A DNA stretch of 64,000 nt from Ideonella dechloratans (lineage in GTDB: Bacteria > Pseudomonadota > Gammaproteobacteria > Burkholderiales > Burkholderiaceae_C), in NCBI RefSeq assembly GCF_021049305.1, contig NZ_CP088081.1:1860001-1924000 (forward strand). The letters are read 5' to 3'. A program made the translations under genes and the position numbers. Shown piece after piece: positions 48,798 through 58,231 of this stretch. Positions within the stretch are counted from its first letter, which is position 1. Every line of letters starts with the position of its first letter. The notes under the pieces were generated by a model. The model worked only from the letters and a program-made list of their open reading frames with translations, searched no databases and was not told the origin of the DNA.

Positions 48798-49718
48798 TCA
48801 GCGCTTGCGCGAGGAGATGACGATGCCGCCGACGATGAGGCCGAAGGCCGCCGCGTGGTACCAGTGCGGTGCCTCGCCCAGCAGGGCGGTGGACATGAGC
48901 GCCGCGAACAGCGGCGTCAGGTTGACGAAGAAGGCGGCGATGGCCGGCCCCACCGTGGCCACACCCTGGCCCCAGCAGTAGTAGGCGATCAGCGAGGGGC
49001 CGACGGCCACATAGGCCAGGATGGCGAAGACGGCCGGGCTCCAGTGCCACTGGGCGTCGCTCACCAGCGCCTCCACTCCGGTGGCGGCGGCACACCAGAC
49101 CAGGCCGAAGCCCATCTGCAGCGACAGGAACTCGGCCCAACCCCAGGCCGGGCGCTCCGGCGCGCGCATGGAGGCCGGCGGGCGGGCCAGCATCCAGCTG
49201 TACAGGCACCAGCTGAACATGGCCAGCAGCATCAGCAGGTCGCCCGGCGAGAAGCGCAGGGCCAGCAGGCGCTCCGGCTCGCCGTGGGCGATGACCAGGG
49301 CCACGCCCAGCAGCGACAGGGCGGCGCCCAGCAGATCCTGGCGCCGCGGGTGCACGCCATAGAGCACCGCGCCGATGCCCAGCATCCAGACCGGCGAGCT
49401 GGCCGCGATCAGGGTGACGTTGAGCGGCGTGGAGGTGTGCAGGGCCAGGTACTGCAGCGCGTTGTAGCTGCCCATGCCCAGGAGGCCCAGGCCGGACAGG
49501 TAGGGCCAGCGCGCGCGCAGCGCGGCCCGGTCACGCCAGGCGGCGCGGCCCAGGGGCCACAGCAGGGCGAAGGCCAGCAGCCAGCGGGCGAAGTTCAGGG
49601 CCACCGGCGGCACGGCCCCCACGGCCAGCCGCCCCACCACGGCATTGCCGGCCCACAGCAGGGGCGGCAGGGTGAGCAGCAGGGCAGTGCGCAGCGACAG
49701 CGGCTGGTGGGTGGACAT
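48798..49718 (-). CDS. EamA-family (DMT) transporter
   Basis: 306 residues from the ATG at 49718, starting MSTHQPLSLRTALLLTLPPL. Ten hydrophobic segments in two repeats are visible (PLLWAGNAVVGRLAVG and LLMLLAMFSWCLYSWMLA). Typical of metabolite exporters; the substrate is not predictable. It ends 10 bases from the convergent EamA gene and lies 14 bases downstream of the hybrid kinase, so it may be transcribed with it. Confidence 0.88.
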   Translation of the reverse strand: MSTHQPLSLRTALLLTLPPLLWAGNAVVGRLAVGAVPPVALNFARWLLAFALLWPLGRAAWRDRAALRARWPYLSGLGLLGMGSYNALQYLALHTSTPLNVTLIAASSPVWMLGIGAVLYGVHPRRQDLLGAALSLLGVALVIAHGEPERLLALRFSPGDLLMLLAMFSWCLYSWMLARPPASMRAPERPAWGWAEFLSLQMGFGLVWCAAATGVEALVSDAQWHWSPAVFAILAYVAVGPSLIAYYCWGQGVATVGPAIAAFFVNLTPLFAALMSTALLGEAPHWYHAAAFGLIVGGIVISSRKR

Positions 49719-49732
49719 GGGGCGTGCCGCGG

Positions 49733-51703
49733 TCAGCGGCCGGAAGCATCGAAAAGGGCGCCCAGTGTCTGACGAAACGCGGAAAAGTCCAGCGGCTTGG
49801 TCCAATAGGCCGAGAAACCCTGGGCCAATGCCGCCTCGATGTCGCTGGGCAGGGCGTTGGCCGACAGGGCGATGCAGGGGATGTCCCGGGTGAGCGGGTC
49901 GGCCCGCAGGCGCTGCAGCACCTCGCTGCCGTGCAGGTCGGGCAGTTGCATGTCGGTCAGGATCAGGCGCGGGCGCAGCTCCCGCGCCAGCCGCAGGCCG
50001 GTGAGCGCATCGGGCGCGCCCACGAAGCGCACGCCGGAATGGCGGGCCACCAACTCGGCGACGATGGTCATGTTGACCGGGTTGTCCTCGATGTAGAGCA
50101 GGCAGGGCAGCTCGGCGTCCGAGGGCGGCTCGGCCGCTGCCCCGGGCGCCGCAGGCTGTTCCGGCAGGGCCTCGGTGTCGACCCCCTGCAGCCAGACTTC
50201 GAAGGTGCTGCCCTGGTCAGGCTGGCTGCGCACCCGGATCTCGCCCCCCATGCGGCCCACCAGGGTCTTGACGATGGCCAGGCCGATGCCCACGCCGTCC
50301 ACATCGGCCGCGCTGGCGGGCAGGCGGTGGAAGGGCTCGAAGGCCTGGGTCTGCGCCTCGGCCGGCATGCCGATGCCGCTGTCGCTGACCGACAGCAGCA
50401 CCTGCCGGCCCTCGGCCCGGGCCCGCACCGCCACCCAGCCGCCGTCGCGGTTGTACTTGATCGCGTTGGTCAGCAGGTTGATCAGCACCTGGCGCAGGCG
50501 CACCGGGTCTCCGCAGGCCCGCAAACCGGTCGGCACATCCAGCCGCCAGGCGATCTGCTTCTGCGCGGCCTGCGCCTGCACCAGAGGCAGCGCCGAGGCC
50601 AGCACCTCCGACAATTCCACCGGGGGCTGCGGCAGCTGGCCCGCCGTGGCCGGTTGCGGCTGGGCCAGTTCCAGCACGTCGTTGATGAGGGACAGCAGGT
50701 GCACCCCGGCGTGTTCGATCTGCTGGAGCTGCTTCTGGCGCGCCATGGCCGGCATGCGGTCGTGGTCGGCCAGCAGCAGCTGGGTGAAGCCCAGGATGGC
50801 GTTGAGCGGGGTGCGCAACTCGTGGCTGAGCCGGGCCAGCAGTTCGGATTTGGCTTCGCTTTCGCGTTGGGCCAGCTCGCGGGCGTGGCGTTCCTCCAGC
50901 GCGCGGTGGGCGTCGGTGACGTCCCAATTCACCCCCATCTGTTGGATGGGCGTTCCTTGATCGTCGCGCACCACCAGGCGGCGCGAGGCCAGCCAATGCA
51001 CCGAACCGTCGGGCCAGATCACCCGGAACTCGTGCTGCCCCTCGCCGGGCGGGGCGATCTTCTGCAGGCGGCGCTCGGCCCGGGGGCGGTCGTCCGGGTG
51101 GACCCAGGAGAGCATCTCGGGGTAGCCGGGCGCTTCGGGCCGGGGTGTGCGGCCGCGCAGCGCCCACATCTGGGCGTCCCACTGGTGGGCCCCGGTGGCC
51201 ACGTCCAGCACCCAGGTGCCCATGCCCACGCCCCGGGCGGCCAGGGCGATGCGGTCGCTTGCCGTCTTGAGCTCGCTGGCCAGGCGCTGCTGCTGGGTGA
51301 CGTTGAAGGCGATGCCCTGGAGGATGCGGGGCTGCCCTTCCTCGTCGCCCTGCACGATGCGCCGGGTGAGCAGGTGAACCCAGTGCCCGTCGGCACCACG
51401 CACCCGCAGCGTCACGTCCACCGGCCCGTGGGTGGCCAGGCTCAGGGCATTGGCCTCGCGCAGGGCCAGCAGGTCGTCCGGGTGCACGCGGTCGGTGAAC
51501 TCGTGCACCGCCCAGCCCTCGGCCTGGCTGGGCAGCCCCAGCAGGTGGTAGCCCTGCTGGTCGGTGCTCAGCAGGCCGCTGCTCAGATCCAGCTGCCAGG
51601 TGATGACCCCGGCCAGATCGTTGATCAGGCGGGGATCCAGGGGCGAGTGCTCGGCAGGCGGCGGCGTCTCGCGGGGGGCGGCGGGCGGTACATCGTGTGA
51701 CAC
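49733..51703 (-). CDS. Soluble PAS-type hybrid histidine kinase
   Basis: 656 residues from a GTG at 51703, no membrane segment, so cytoplasmic. Two PAS/PAC units occupy about 30-135 and 150-265 (VHPDD and WVHPDDRPRAE are the PAS-end blocks). HisKA has ARLSHELRTPLNAILGF (His294), the ATPase domain has GVGIGLAIVKTLVGRMGG, and a C-terminal receiver has LLYIEDNPVNM and LILTDMQLPDLHG (Asp near 584). The frame continues upstream into the divergent oxygenase gene, which is why the GTG was chosen. No regulator gene is adjacent. Confidence 0.88.
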   Translation of the reverse strand: MSHDVPPAAPRETPPPAEHSPLDPRLINDLAGVITWQLDLSSGLLSTDQQGYHLLGLPSQAEGWAVHEFTDRVHPDDLLALREANALSLATHGPVDVTLRVRGADGHWVHLLTRRIVQGDEEGQPRILQGIAFNVTQQQRLASELKTASDRIALAARGVGMGTWVLDVATGAHQWDAQMWALRGRTPRPEAPGYPEMLSWVHPDDRPRAERRLQKIAPPGEGQHEFRVIWPDGSVHWLASRRLVVRDDQGTPIQQMGVNWDVTDAHRALEERHARELAQRESEAKSELLARLSHELRTPLNAILGFTQLLLADHDRMPAMARQKQLQQIEHAGVHLLSLINDVLELAQPQPATAGQLPQPPVELSEVLASALPLVQAQAAQKQIAWRLDVPTGLRACGDPVRLRQVLINLLTNAIKYNRDGGWVAVRARAEGRQVLLSVSDSGIGMPAEAQTQAFEPFHRLPASAADVDGVGIGLAIVKTLVGRMGGEIRVRSQPDQGSTFEVWLQGVDTEALPEQPAAPGAAAEPPSDAELPCLLYIEDNPVNMTIVAELVARHSGVRFVGAPDALTGLRLARELRPRLILTDMQLPDLHGSEVLQRLRADPLTRDIPCIALSANALPSDIEAALAQGFSAYWTKPLDFSAFRQTLGALFDASGR

Positions 51704-51784
51704 CCTGAAACGGTAGCACGGGCCGGTCCGATCCCGATGTACGGCGCCTGTCCGAGTGCCCGAAGCGCGACAATCGTCACCATC

Positions 51785-52528
51785 ATGATGCTTGCTCCTG
51801 CGTTGACCCCGCTGTCGGGTCTGGACGCGACCCTGGCCGCCCAGGGCTTCGCGGTGCTGAATGCCCAAGGGCTGGGCGAGATGCTGTCGGCCCCGCCCGA
51901 GGCGCTGGCCGACTGGCCGGCCTACTGGGACCGCCTGCCGGCCGACGGCTACCTGCGCGATGGTGGCCGTTACCGGCGCCGGCGCCACAGCTGTTTCATC
52001 GTCGAAGGCGAGGTGGTGACCCAGGTGCCGCACCGGCCGCACTGGCAGCCGGTCTCCTACAACGCCCTGCACGGCGGCATCGAACGCCACTTCGAGCCGA
52101 TCGAGCCCTCGTTGGTGGCCGACCCGCTGTGGTCGCGCTGGCTGGCGGGCATGGCCGCCCGGGCCTCGGCCCTGCGCGGGCCGCGGACCTGGTATGTCGA
52201 GGCCCACCCCTTCCGCATCGACACCACCGACGGCATCGGCCGGCCCACGCCCGAAGGCGCCCACCGCGACGGCGTGGACCTGGTCACCGTGACCCTGATC
52301 AGCCGCGTGGGCATCAAGGGCGGCGAGACCCGGGTCTTCGAGGCCCAGGGCACGGCCGGCCAGCGCTTCACGCTCAGCGAGCCCTTCAGCACCCTGCTGC
52401 TGGACGATGAGCGGGTGATCCATGAATCCACCCCCATCCAGCCGCTGGACCCGGCCGTGGGCGGCCACCGCGACACCCTGGTGCTGACCTTCCGCGCCGG
52501 CGGCTTCCAGGGCCCGGACAACAGCTGA
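51785..52528 (+). CDS. 2OG-Fe(II) dioxygenase family protein
   Basis: 247 residues starting MMLAPALTPLSGLDATLAAQ. The metal site is GAHRDGVDLV (HxD) with distal His in VIHESTPI and the 2-oxoglutarate Arg in GGHRDTLVLTF, as in the 2OG-Fe dioxygenase family that includes amino-acid hydroxylases. ATG codons at 51785 and 51788 are equivalent. It is divergent from the hybrid kinase and 32 bases before the phosphofructokinase gene. Substrate unknown; a free amino acid is a reasonable guess. Confidence 0.85.
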   Translation: MMLAPALTPLSGLDATLAAQGFAVLNAQGLGEMLSAPPEALADWPAYWDRLPADGYLRDGGRYRRRRHSCFIVEGEVVTQVPHRPHWQPVSYNALHGGIERHFEPIEPSLVADPLWSRWLAGMAARASALRGPRTWYVEAHPFRIDTTDGIGRPTPEGAHRDGVDLVTVTLISRVGIKGGETRVFEAQGTAGQRFTLSEPFSTLLLDDERVIHESTPIQPLDPAVGGHRDTLVLTFRAGGFQGPDNS

Positions 52529-52560
52529 GCCCGACCGTCCGGGGGCCGGTGTATCGTTGA

Positions 52561-53634
52561 ATGATGCACATCGGAATCCTGACGGGCGGCGGTGACTGCC
52601 CCGGACTCAACGCGGTGATCCGCGCGGTCACCCTGGCCCTGATCAACGAGGCGGGCGCCACCGTCACCGGCATCGAGCGCGGCTTTCTGGGCCTGTGCCG
52701 GCCCGCCATGCGGCCGCTGCGCGCGCCGGACGTGGAGGGCATCCTCTCGCTGGGCGGCACCATCCTGGGCACGCACAACCGCTGCGACCCCTTCCACTAC
52801 TTCGGCGCGGACGGGGCGGATGTCTCGGCCCAGGCGGTGGCCACCTTGCAGCGCGAGGGCATCGACGGCCTGGTGGTCATCGGCGGCGACGGCACCATGG
52901 TGATCGCCGAGGGCTTTGCCCGCCTGGGCGTGCCGGTGGTGGGCGTGCCCAAGACCATCGACAACGACCTGATGCACACCGACCGCAGCTTCGGCTTCGA
53001 CAGCGCGGTGGCGGTGGTGGCGGAATCGCTGGACCGGCTGGCCACCACGGCCAAGAGCCATGGTCGGGTGATGATTGCCGAAACCATGGGGCGCTATGCC
53101 GGCTGGATCGGTCTGGAGGGCGGCATGGCCGGCGGGGCCGACGTGATCCTGCTGCCTGAACTGCCGTTCTCGGTCGAGGCGGTGGCCGAGGTCTGCCGCG
53201 AGCGCGAGGCCCGCGAGGGCGACACCCTCATCTGCATTGCCGAAGGCGCGCACGCGCTGAACCAGGACCAGGTGGTGCGCGCGCGGCTGGCCGACAGCCC
53301 GGAGCCCGTGCGCCTGGGCGGGGTGGGGCAGTGGCTGGCCCAGGCCCTGCAGCCCCTGGTGGGCAGCGAGGTGCGCAGCACCCAGCTGGGCCATGTGCAG
53401 CGCGGTGGTTCGCCCACCCCCTTCGACCGGGTGCTGGCCACTCGCTTCGGCTACCACGCGGCCCAACTGGTGCGCAGCGGCGACTTCAACCGCATGGTGG
53501 TGCTGCAGGGCGACACCTGCACCAGCGTGGCGCTGGCCAGCGTGGCCGGGCAGAGCCGGAAGGTGCCGCTGGACCACCCCCTGCTGGCGGCCGCCCAGGG
53601 GCTGGGCCTGTCGCTGGGGCAGCCCCGCGTTTGA
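52561..53634 (+). CDS. pfkA: 6-phosphofructokinase
   Basis: Phosphorylates fructose-6-phosphate. The 357-residue protein has ILTGGGDCPGLNAVIRAV, the donor-site VIGGDGTMVIAE and PKTIDNDLMHTD, catalytic Asp in TIDND, MGRYAGWIGLEGG, and QLGHVQRGGSPTPFDR. The donor pocket has Gly in GGDGT (the ATP form) but Lys in PKTIDND (the form common in PPi enzymes), so the donor cannot be called with certainty. The start shows MMHIGILTGGG; both Met are possible. Confidence 0.92.
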   Translation: MMHIGILTGGGDCPGLNAVIRAVTLALINEAGATVTGIERGFLGLCRPAMRPLRAPDVEGILSLGGTILGTHNRCDPFHYFGADGADVSAQAVATLQREGIDGLVVIGGDGTMVIAEGFARLGVPVVGVPKTIDNDLMHTDRSFGFDSAVAVVAESLDRLATTAKSHGRVMIAETMGRYAGWIGLEGGMAGGADVILLPELPFSVEAVAEVCREREAREGDTLICIAEGAHALNQDQVVRARLADSPEPVRLGGVGQWLAQALQPLVGSEVRSTQLGHVQRGGSPTPFDRVLATRFGYHAAQLVRSGDFNRMVVLQGDTCTSVALASVAGQSRKVPLDHPLLAAAQGLGLSLGQPRV

Positions 53635-53743
53635 TCATGATCAGACGCCGGTCGCGTGGGCGGCCGGAATTTGCGCTGGCGCAGAAAACCCCTGCGGGTG
53701 TCGGTGTCTCATGGCAGCACCAACCCCACAAGAGGAGATTCAC

Positions 53744-53911
53744 ATGCACGCTCTGCGCGACTTCTTCACGACCGACTATGGCCTGATGAGCGCCGCCGGC
53801 ATCCTGTTCATGCTGGGCATGCTGGGCTACTACGTCTACTACTTCATCCACCACATGCATGTGGATGAAAAGGCCGAGCAGGACCGCCTGGCCGCCGCCG
53901 CGCACAAGTGA
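53744..53911 (+). CDS. DUF3149 small membrane protein
   Basis: 55-residue peptide starting MHALRDFFTTDYGLMSAAG with one membrane helix (ILFMLGMLGYYVYYFI) and a short charged tail. It matches the DUF3149 family of betaproteobacterial small membrane proteins. A strong ribosome site AGAGGAGA lies 6 bases before the ATG. Function unknown. A 12-bp palindrome TGATCATGATCA (53632-53643) overlaps the end of the upstream phosphofructokinase gene. Confidence 0.88.
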   Translation: MHALRDFFTTDYGLMSAAGILFMLGMLGYYVYYFIHHMHVDEKAEQDRLAAAAHK

Positions 53912-53923
53912 TCTGACACGGGC

Positions 53924-55726
53924 TCAGTCGGCGGCCTCGTCTTCGGCCGCCAGCTGCTGCAGTTCGACCAGACGACGGTAGATGCCGTCGTTCAGGGCCA
54001 TCAGCGCCTCGTGCGGGCCCAGTTCGGCAATGCGGCCGTGTTGCAGCACCACGATGCGGTCGGCATCGCGGATGGTCGAGAGCCGGTGGGCGATCGAGAT
54101 GATCGTCAGCTGGCCGTGCAGCGCGGCCAGTGCCCGCTGCACCACCTGCTCCGTCTCGCTGTCGATGTGCGAGGTGGCCTCATCCAGCAGCAGGATGCGC
54201 GGGCGTACCGCCAGCGCGCGGGCGATGGCCAGCAACTGCTTTTCGCCCACCGCCAGGCGGGCGCCGCCTTCGCCCAGCACGGTGTCGTACCCCTGCTCCA
54301 GCCGGGCGATGAAGCCCGCCGCGCCGGCCGCTTCGGCCGCGGCCCGGATCTGGGCGTCGCTCAAGGGCCGGCCCATGGCGATGTTCTCGCGCACCGTGGC
54401 CGCCAGCAGGAAGGGCTCTTGCGGCACCAGGCCCACGGCCTCGCGGAAGGCTTCCTCGTCCAGCGTGGCAATCGGCTGCCCGTCGATGCACAGCGCCCCC
54501 TGCGTGACCGGGTAGAAGCGCAGCAACAGCGACAGCAGCGTGGACTTGCCGCTGCCGGTGGGGCCGACGATGCCGATGAACTCGCCCGGCGCGATGCGCA
54601 GGTCCAGCTCGCGCAGCACCGGTGCGCCGTCGCCATAGGCAAAGCTCAGCCGGCGGACGTCCACCTCGCCGGCCGTCACCTGGCCCCGCGCCTGCGGGCG
54701 CTCGGCCTGGGCCTCTTCCAGCAAGGTGTTGACCCTTGCGGCGGCGATCACCGCCTGCTGCAGCTGAGAGAACTGCATGGTCATCTGGATCAGCGGCTCC
54801 ACCACCCGGCCGATGTAGGCCACGAAGGCGTACACCACCCCCACCTCGACCGTGCCGAGTTGCCCGCCGGCATCCCGCAGGCCGAAGACGGCGATGACCA
54901 GGGCCAGCATGATCACGTTGAGCAGGTCCAGGGCGGGGCGCAGCAGATAGGCATTGGCACGCAACTCGACCTGGCGCGAGGCGTAGTGCGCCTGGTTCAC
55001 CTCCGCGTAGCGGGCTTCGTAGCGCGGGGCCGCCCCGCTGGCCTGCAGCACCGCCATGCCGGCAATGGATTCCGCGGCCTGGGCGTTCAGGCTGCTGCGC
55101 AGCTCGCGGGTGCGGGCCACTGCCGGGGCGGAAATGCGCTGGTAGACATACACGATGGCGAACACCGCCGGCACCAGCGTGGCCACGATCAGCATCAGGC
55201 GCCAGTCCAGCAGCGTCATCGTGACCAGGACGCTGGCCAGCATGATGAGGGCGTCCAGCATCACGAACAGCACCTGCACGTAGAGCTGCTTCACCGCCTC
55301 GGTGTCGTTGGTGACGCGGCTGACCAGCTGCCCGGTGATGGCGGTGTCGAAGAAGGCCATGGGCAGGCGCAGCACATGGCCATAGACCGCCTCGCGGATG
55401 CGCTGCACCGAGCGCATGGCCACGCCGGCCAGCCGGCTGAGCTGGCCGTAGCGCAGCAGGCTGGCGGTGCTGCCCGCCACCAGGGCGCCCAGCAGCAGGC
55501 CCAGCATGGACGCCAGGCCCGGCTGGTGGGGCACCAGGTGGCGGTCGATCAGGGCCTTGCCCAGCACCGGTCCCAGCGCATCCAGCGCCGCGGCCAGCAG
55601 CAGCCAGAGCAGGCCCCAGCCGATGGCGCGGGCATCCGGCCGCGCGGCGCGCCAGAGCAGGGCGGTGGCCTTGCGCAGCACACCCTCCGTGAAGGGCGAG
55701 GCTGGGTTCGCGTCAGGCTTGGTCAA
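53924..55726 (-). CDS. ABC exporter half-transporter, MdlB-like
   Basis: 600 residues with six membrane helices and one ATPase domain. Walker A is GPTGSGKST and the Walker B region LLLDEATSHID keeps the catalytic Glu. The signature is degenerate (RLAVGEKQLLAIAR instead of LSGGQ), as in MdlB-type subunits. The start is a TTG at 55726, overlapping the upstream gene by 14 bases; a GTG at 55681 is an alternative. It pairs with the preceding half-transporter, each supplying one good half of the shared ATP sites. Confidence 0.9.
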   Translation of the reverse strand: MTKPDANPASPFTEGVLRKATALLWRAARPDARAIGWGLLWLLLAAALDALGPVLGKALIDRHLVPHQPGLASMLGLLLGALVAGSTASLLRYGQLSRLAGVAMRSVQRIREAVYGHVLRLPMAFFDTAITGQLVSRVTNDTEAVKQLYVQVLFVMLDALIMLASVLVTMTLLDWRLMLIVATLVPAVFAIVYVYQRISAPAVARTRELRSSLNAQAAESIAGMAVLQASGAAPRYEARYAEVNQAHYASRQVELRANAYLLRPALDLLNVIMLALVIAVFGLRDAGGQLGTVEVGVVYAFVAYIGRVVEPLIQMTMQFSQLQQAVIAAARVNTLLEEAQAERPQARGQVTAGEVDVRRLSFAYGDGAPVLRELDLRIAPGEFIGIVGPTGSGKSTLLSLLLRFYPVTQGALCIDGQPIATLDEEAFREAVGLVPQEPFLLAATVRENIAMGRPLSDAQIRAAAEAAGAAGFIARLEQGYDTVLGEGGARLAVGEKQLLAIARALAVRPRILLLDEATSHIDSETEQVVQRALAALHGQLTIISIAHRLSTIRDADRIVVLQHGRIAELGPHEALMALNDGIYRRLVELQQLAAEDEAAD

Positions 55727-57464
55727 GCGAGGTCTCCAGTTGCTGGATGCGCCACTGGTGGGCGTACCAGCCGGCCTGCACGCCCTTGGCCAGCAGGGCC
55801 TCGTGCGTGTCCAGTTCGACCAATTGCCCCTGGCGCAGCACCGCGATGGCATCGGCATCCATGACCGCCGAAAGCCGGTGGCTGACCACGATCACCGTGC
55901 GGCCCTGGCGCTGGGCGCGCAAGTGCTGCAGGATGCTGTGTTCGGTCTCGGTGTCCACGGCGGAGAGCGCGTCGTCCAGCAGCAGCAGGGGGGCATCGGC
56001 CAGCAGGGCGCGGGCGATGGCCACCCGCTGCCGCTGGCCGCCTGACAGGGTGACGCCGCGTTCGCCCACCGGCGTGGCATAGCCCTGGGGCAGGCGCTCG
56101 ATGTCCTCGTGCACCGCGGCCAGCCGCGCGGCGGCCTCGATCTCGGCCGGGCTGGCATCGGGCCGGCCCAGGGCGATGTTCTCCGCCACGCTGGCCGAAA
56201 AGAGGATGGGCTCCTGCGGGACCCAGGCGATACCGGCCCGCAAGGCTTCCAGCGTGTAGTCGGCCAGCGCCACGCCACCCCACCGGATCTGCCCCGACTG
56301 GGGCGTCCATTGGCGCAGCAACAGGCGGATCAGCGTGCTCTTGCCGGCGCCGGTCGGCCCCACCAGGCCCAGGGTGCTGCCCTGGGGAATGTCCAGATCC
56401 AGCGCCGACAGCGCCGCGCGGGTGCTGCCGGGGTAATGCAGGCTCACGCCCCGCAGCTGCAGGCCACCGGCCTGCACGGGTGTCACCGTGCCGTCGTCGT
56501 CGATGGCCAGGGGTTCTTCCAGCACCGTGCTCAGCCGGCCCCAGGCGGCACGGCCGCGCTCCCACAAGGCCAGCACCCAGCCGGCGGCGAACATCGGCCA
56601 GACCAGCTGGCCCAGGTACAGGCCGAAGCTGGTGAGCTGGCCAATGCTCAACTCCCCCTGCCAGACCAGCCAGCCGCCCAGGCCCAGCGAGAGCGCATTG
56701 GCCACCGCCAGGGTGATGCCCACCGCCGGCTCGTAGCGGGCCTCCCAGCGCTGGGACAGGGCGCTGGCGTCCGCCGCTGCGCCGGCCAGCTGGGCAAAGC
56801 GGGTGCTGCTGCGGGCTTCCAGGCCCAGGGCGCGCAGGGTGCGCACACCCGAGAGCGTTTCCTGCACATGGTCGTTCAGGGTCCCGAAGCGCTCCAGCGC
56901 CAGGCGCGAGGCGTCATGCACCCGGGAAGAGATCCACCAGAAGGCCGCGGCCATGAACGGGAAGGGCAGCAGGGCCACGGCGGCCAGGCGCCAGTCCACC
57001 GCCAGGGCCATGGTGCCGGCCACCATCACCAGGGTCAGCGTGCCGTCGAAGCCGGCCAGCACCGCCTCGCCCGAGGCCATCTCCACCGCGTCCACGTCGT
57101 TGGTGGCCAGGGCCATCAGGTCGCCGGTGCGCCGCGTCTGGAAGAAGCGCGGGCCCTGCAGAGCCAGTCGCTCGTACAGCCGCGCGCGCAGCTCCACCCC
57201 CATCTGGTAGGCCGCGCCGAAGAGCTGCAGCCGCCACGCCACCCGCAGGCCGTAGATCACCACGCCGGCCAGCAGCAGGCGCGCGAGCTCCCAGACCAGG
57301 GTGGGGCGGTCGAGCCGGTGCTGCACCAGGGCGTCCACCAGATGGCCGATCTGGCGCGGCAGCCAGACCGTGAGCAGGGCGATCCCGAACAGCGTCAGCC
57401 CGGCGCTGGCATAGGCCCAGGCGTGGCGGCGGACGAAGGCGAGGATCAGGCGGGCGAGGGACAT
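55713..57464 (-). CDS. ABC exporter half-transporter, MdlA-like
   Basis: 583 residues starting MSLARLILAFVRRHAWAYAS, with six membrane helices. The ATPase domain has Walker A GPTGAGKST, a canonical signature TLSGGQRQRVAIARAL, and Walker B LLLLDDALSAVD. The catalytic Glu after Walker B is Asp here (DDA), complementary to the partner subunit. The two overlapping genes thus encode a heterodimeric exporter with one consensus and one degenerate ATP site. The substrate may be lipid, peptide or drug; it cannot be predicted. Confidence 0.9.
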   Translation of the reverse strand: MSLARLILAFVRRHAWAYASAGLTLFGIALLTVWLPRQIGHLVDALVQHRLDRPTLVWELARLLLAGVVIYGLRVAWRLQLFGAAYQMGVELRARLYERLALQGPRFFQTRRTGDLMALATNDVDAVEMASGEAVLAGFDGTLTLVMVAGTMALAVDWRLAAVALLPFPFMAAAFWWISSRVHDASRLALERFGTLNDHVQETLSGVRTLRALGLEARSSTRFAQLAGAAADASALSQRWEARYEPAVGITLAVANALSLGLGGWLVWQGELSIGQLTSFGLYLGQLVWPMFAAGWVLALWERGRAAWGRLSTVLEEPLAIDDDGTVTPVQAGGLQLRGVSLHYPGSTRAALSALDLDIPQGSTLGLVGPTGAGKSTLIRLLLRQWTPQSGQIRWGGVALADYTLEALRAGIAWVPQEPILFSASVAENIALGRPDASPAEIEAAARLAAVHEDIERLPQGYATPVGERGVTLSGGQRQRVAIARALLADAPLLLLDDALSAVDTETEHSILQHLRAQRQGRTVIVVSHRLSAVMDADAIAVLRQGQLVELDTHEALLAKGVQAGWYAHQWRIQQLETSLDQA

Positions 57465-57609
57465 GGGCGGCGCGTGGGGCGGACGCGGGCGGTGGGCGCC
57501 CGTCGGGCGGCGCAGCGGGACGAAGCGGTGGATTCTAGGCAGGCGCGCGACAATCCGCGGGGGACCGGTGTGGCCGGCCCGCCGCGACCCACCGAACTGA
57601 GGACTGCCC

Positions 57610-58149
57610 GTGCCCGTGCGTGAGATCTTGAAGATGGGCGATGCCCGCCTGCTGCGGGTGGCCCAACCGGTGTCGGCCTTCGACACACCCGAGTTGCACA
57701 CCTTGATCGCGGACATGCGCGACACCATGGCCGCCGCTGGCGGCGTGGGACTGGCCGCGCCGCAGATCGGTGTCGATCTGCAACTGGTGATTTTCGGTTT
57801 CGAGCGCAGCGCGCGTTATCCGGATGCCGCGCCGGTGCCGTCCACCGTGCTGCTCAATCCCGTCATCACGCCGGACGAGTCTGCCGGAGAGGAAGATGGC
57901 TGGGAAGGTTGCCTCTCGGTGCCGGGGCTGCGGGGCCAGGTGCCGCGCTGGAAGCGCATCCGTTACCAGGGCGTGGATCCGCAGGGCCAGCCCATCGACC
58001 GCTGGGCCGAGGGCTTCCATGCCCGGGTGGTGCAGCACGAGTGCGACCACCTGATCGGCCGCCTCTACCCGACGCGCATGCGCGATCTGCGGCTGCTGGG
58101 CTTCACCAGCGTGTTGTTCCCGGGGCTGGACCCGGCATCGGATGACTGA
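57610..58149 (+). CDS. def: Peptide deformylase
   Basis: Removes the formyl group from nascent N-terminal methionine. The 179-residue protein, from a GTG at 57610, shows all three motifs: [16 protein letters not shown] (metal Cys) and QHECDHLIG (metal His and catalytic Glu). The third motif has Cys where many enzymes have Phe or Leu (HEFDH). The C-terminus is extended and may replace the usual helix. It is divergent from the exporter genes; a second def may exist elsewhere. Confidence 0.95.
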   Translation: MPVREILKMGDARLLRVAQPVSAFDTPELHTLIADMRDTMAAAGGVGLAAPQIGVDLQLVIFGFERSARYPDAAPVPSTVLLNPVITPDESAGEEDGWEGCLSVPGLRGQVPRWKRIRYQGVDPQGQPIDRWAEGFHARVVQHECDHLIGRLYPTRMRDLRLLGFTSVLFPGLDPASDD

Positions 58150-58231
58150 TCTGCGGCCGAGTGCCGGGCCCGGCTGCGGCACCGGGGGCTCCCGCCGTCA
58201 GCCGGCAGACGGCCCGGCGCGTTGAAGTGGC

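Noticed and set aside
53632..53643. 12-bp palindrome TGATCATGATCA at the pfkA stop
   Set aside because: It overlaps the stop codon and has no second copy or promoter beside it; may be chance.
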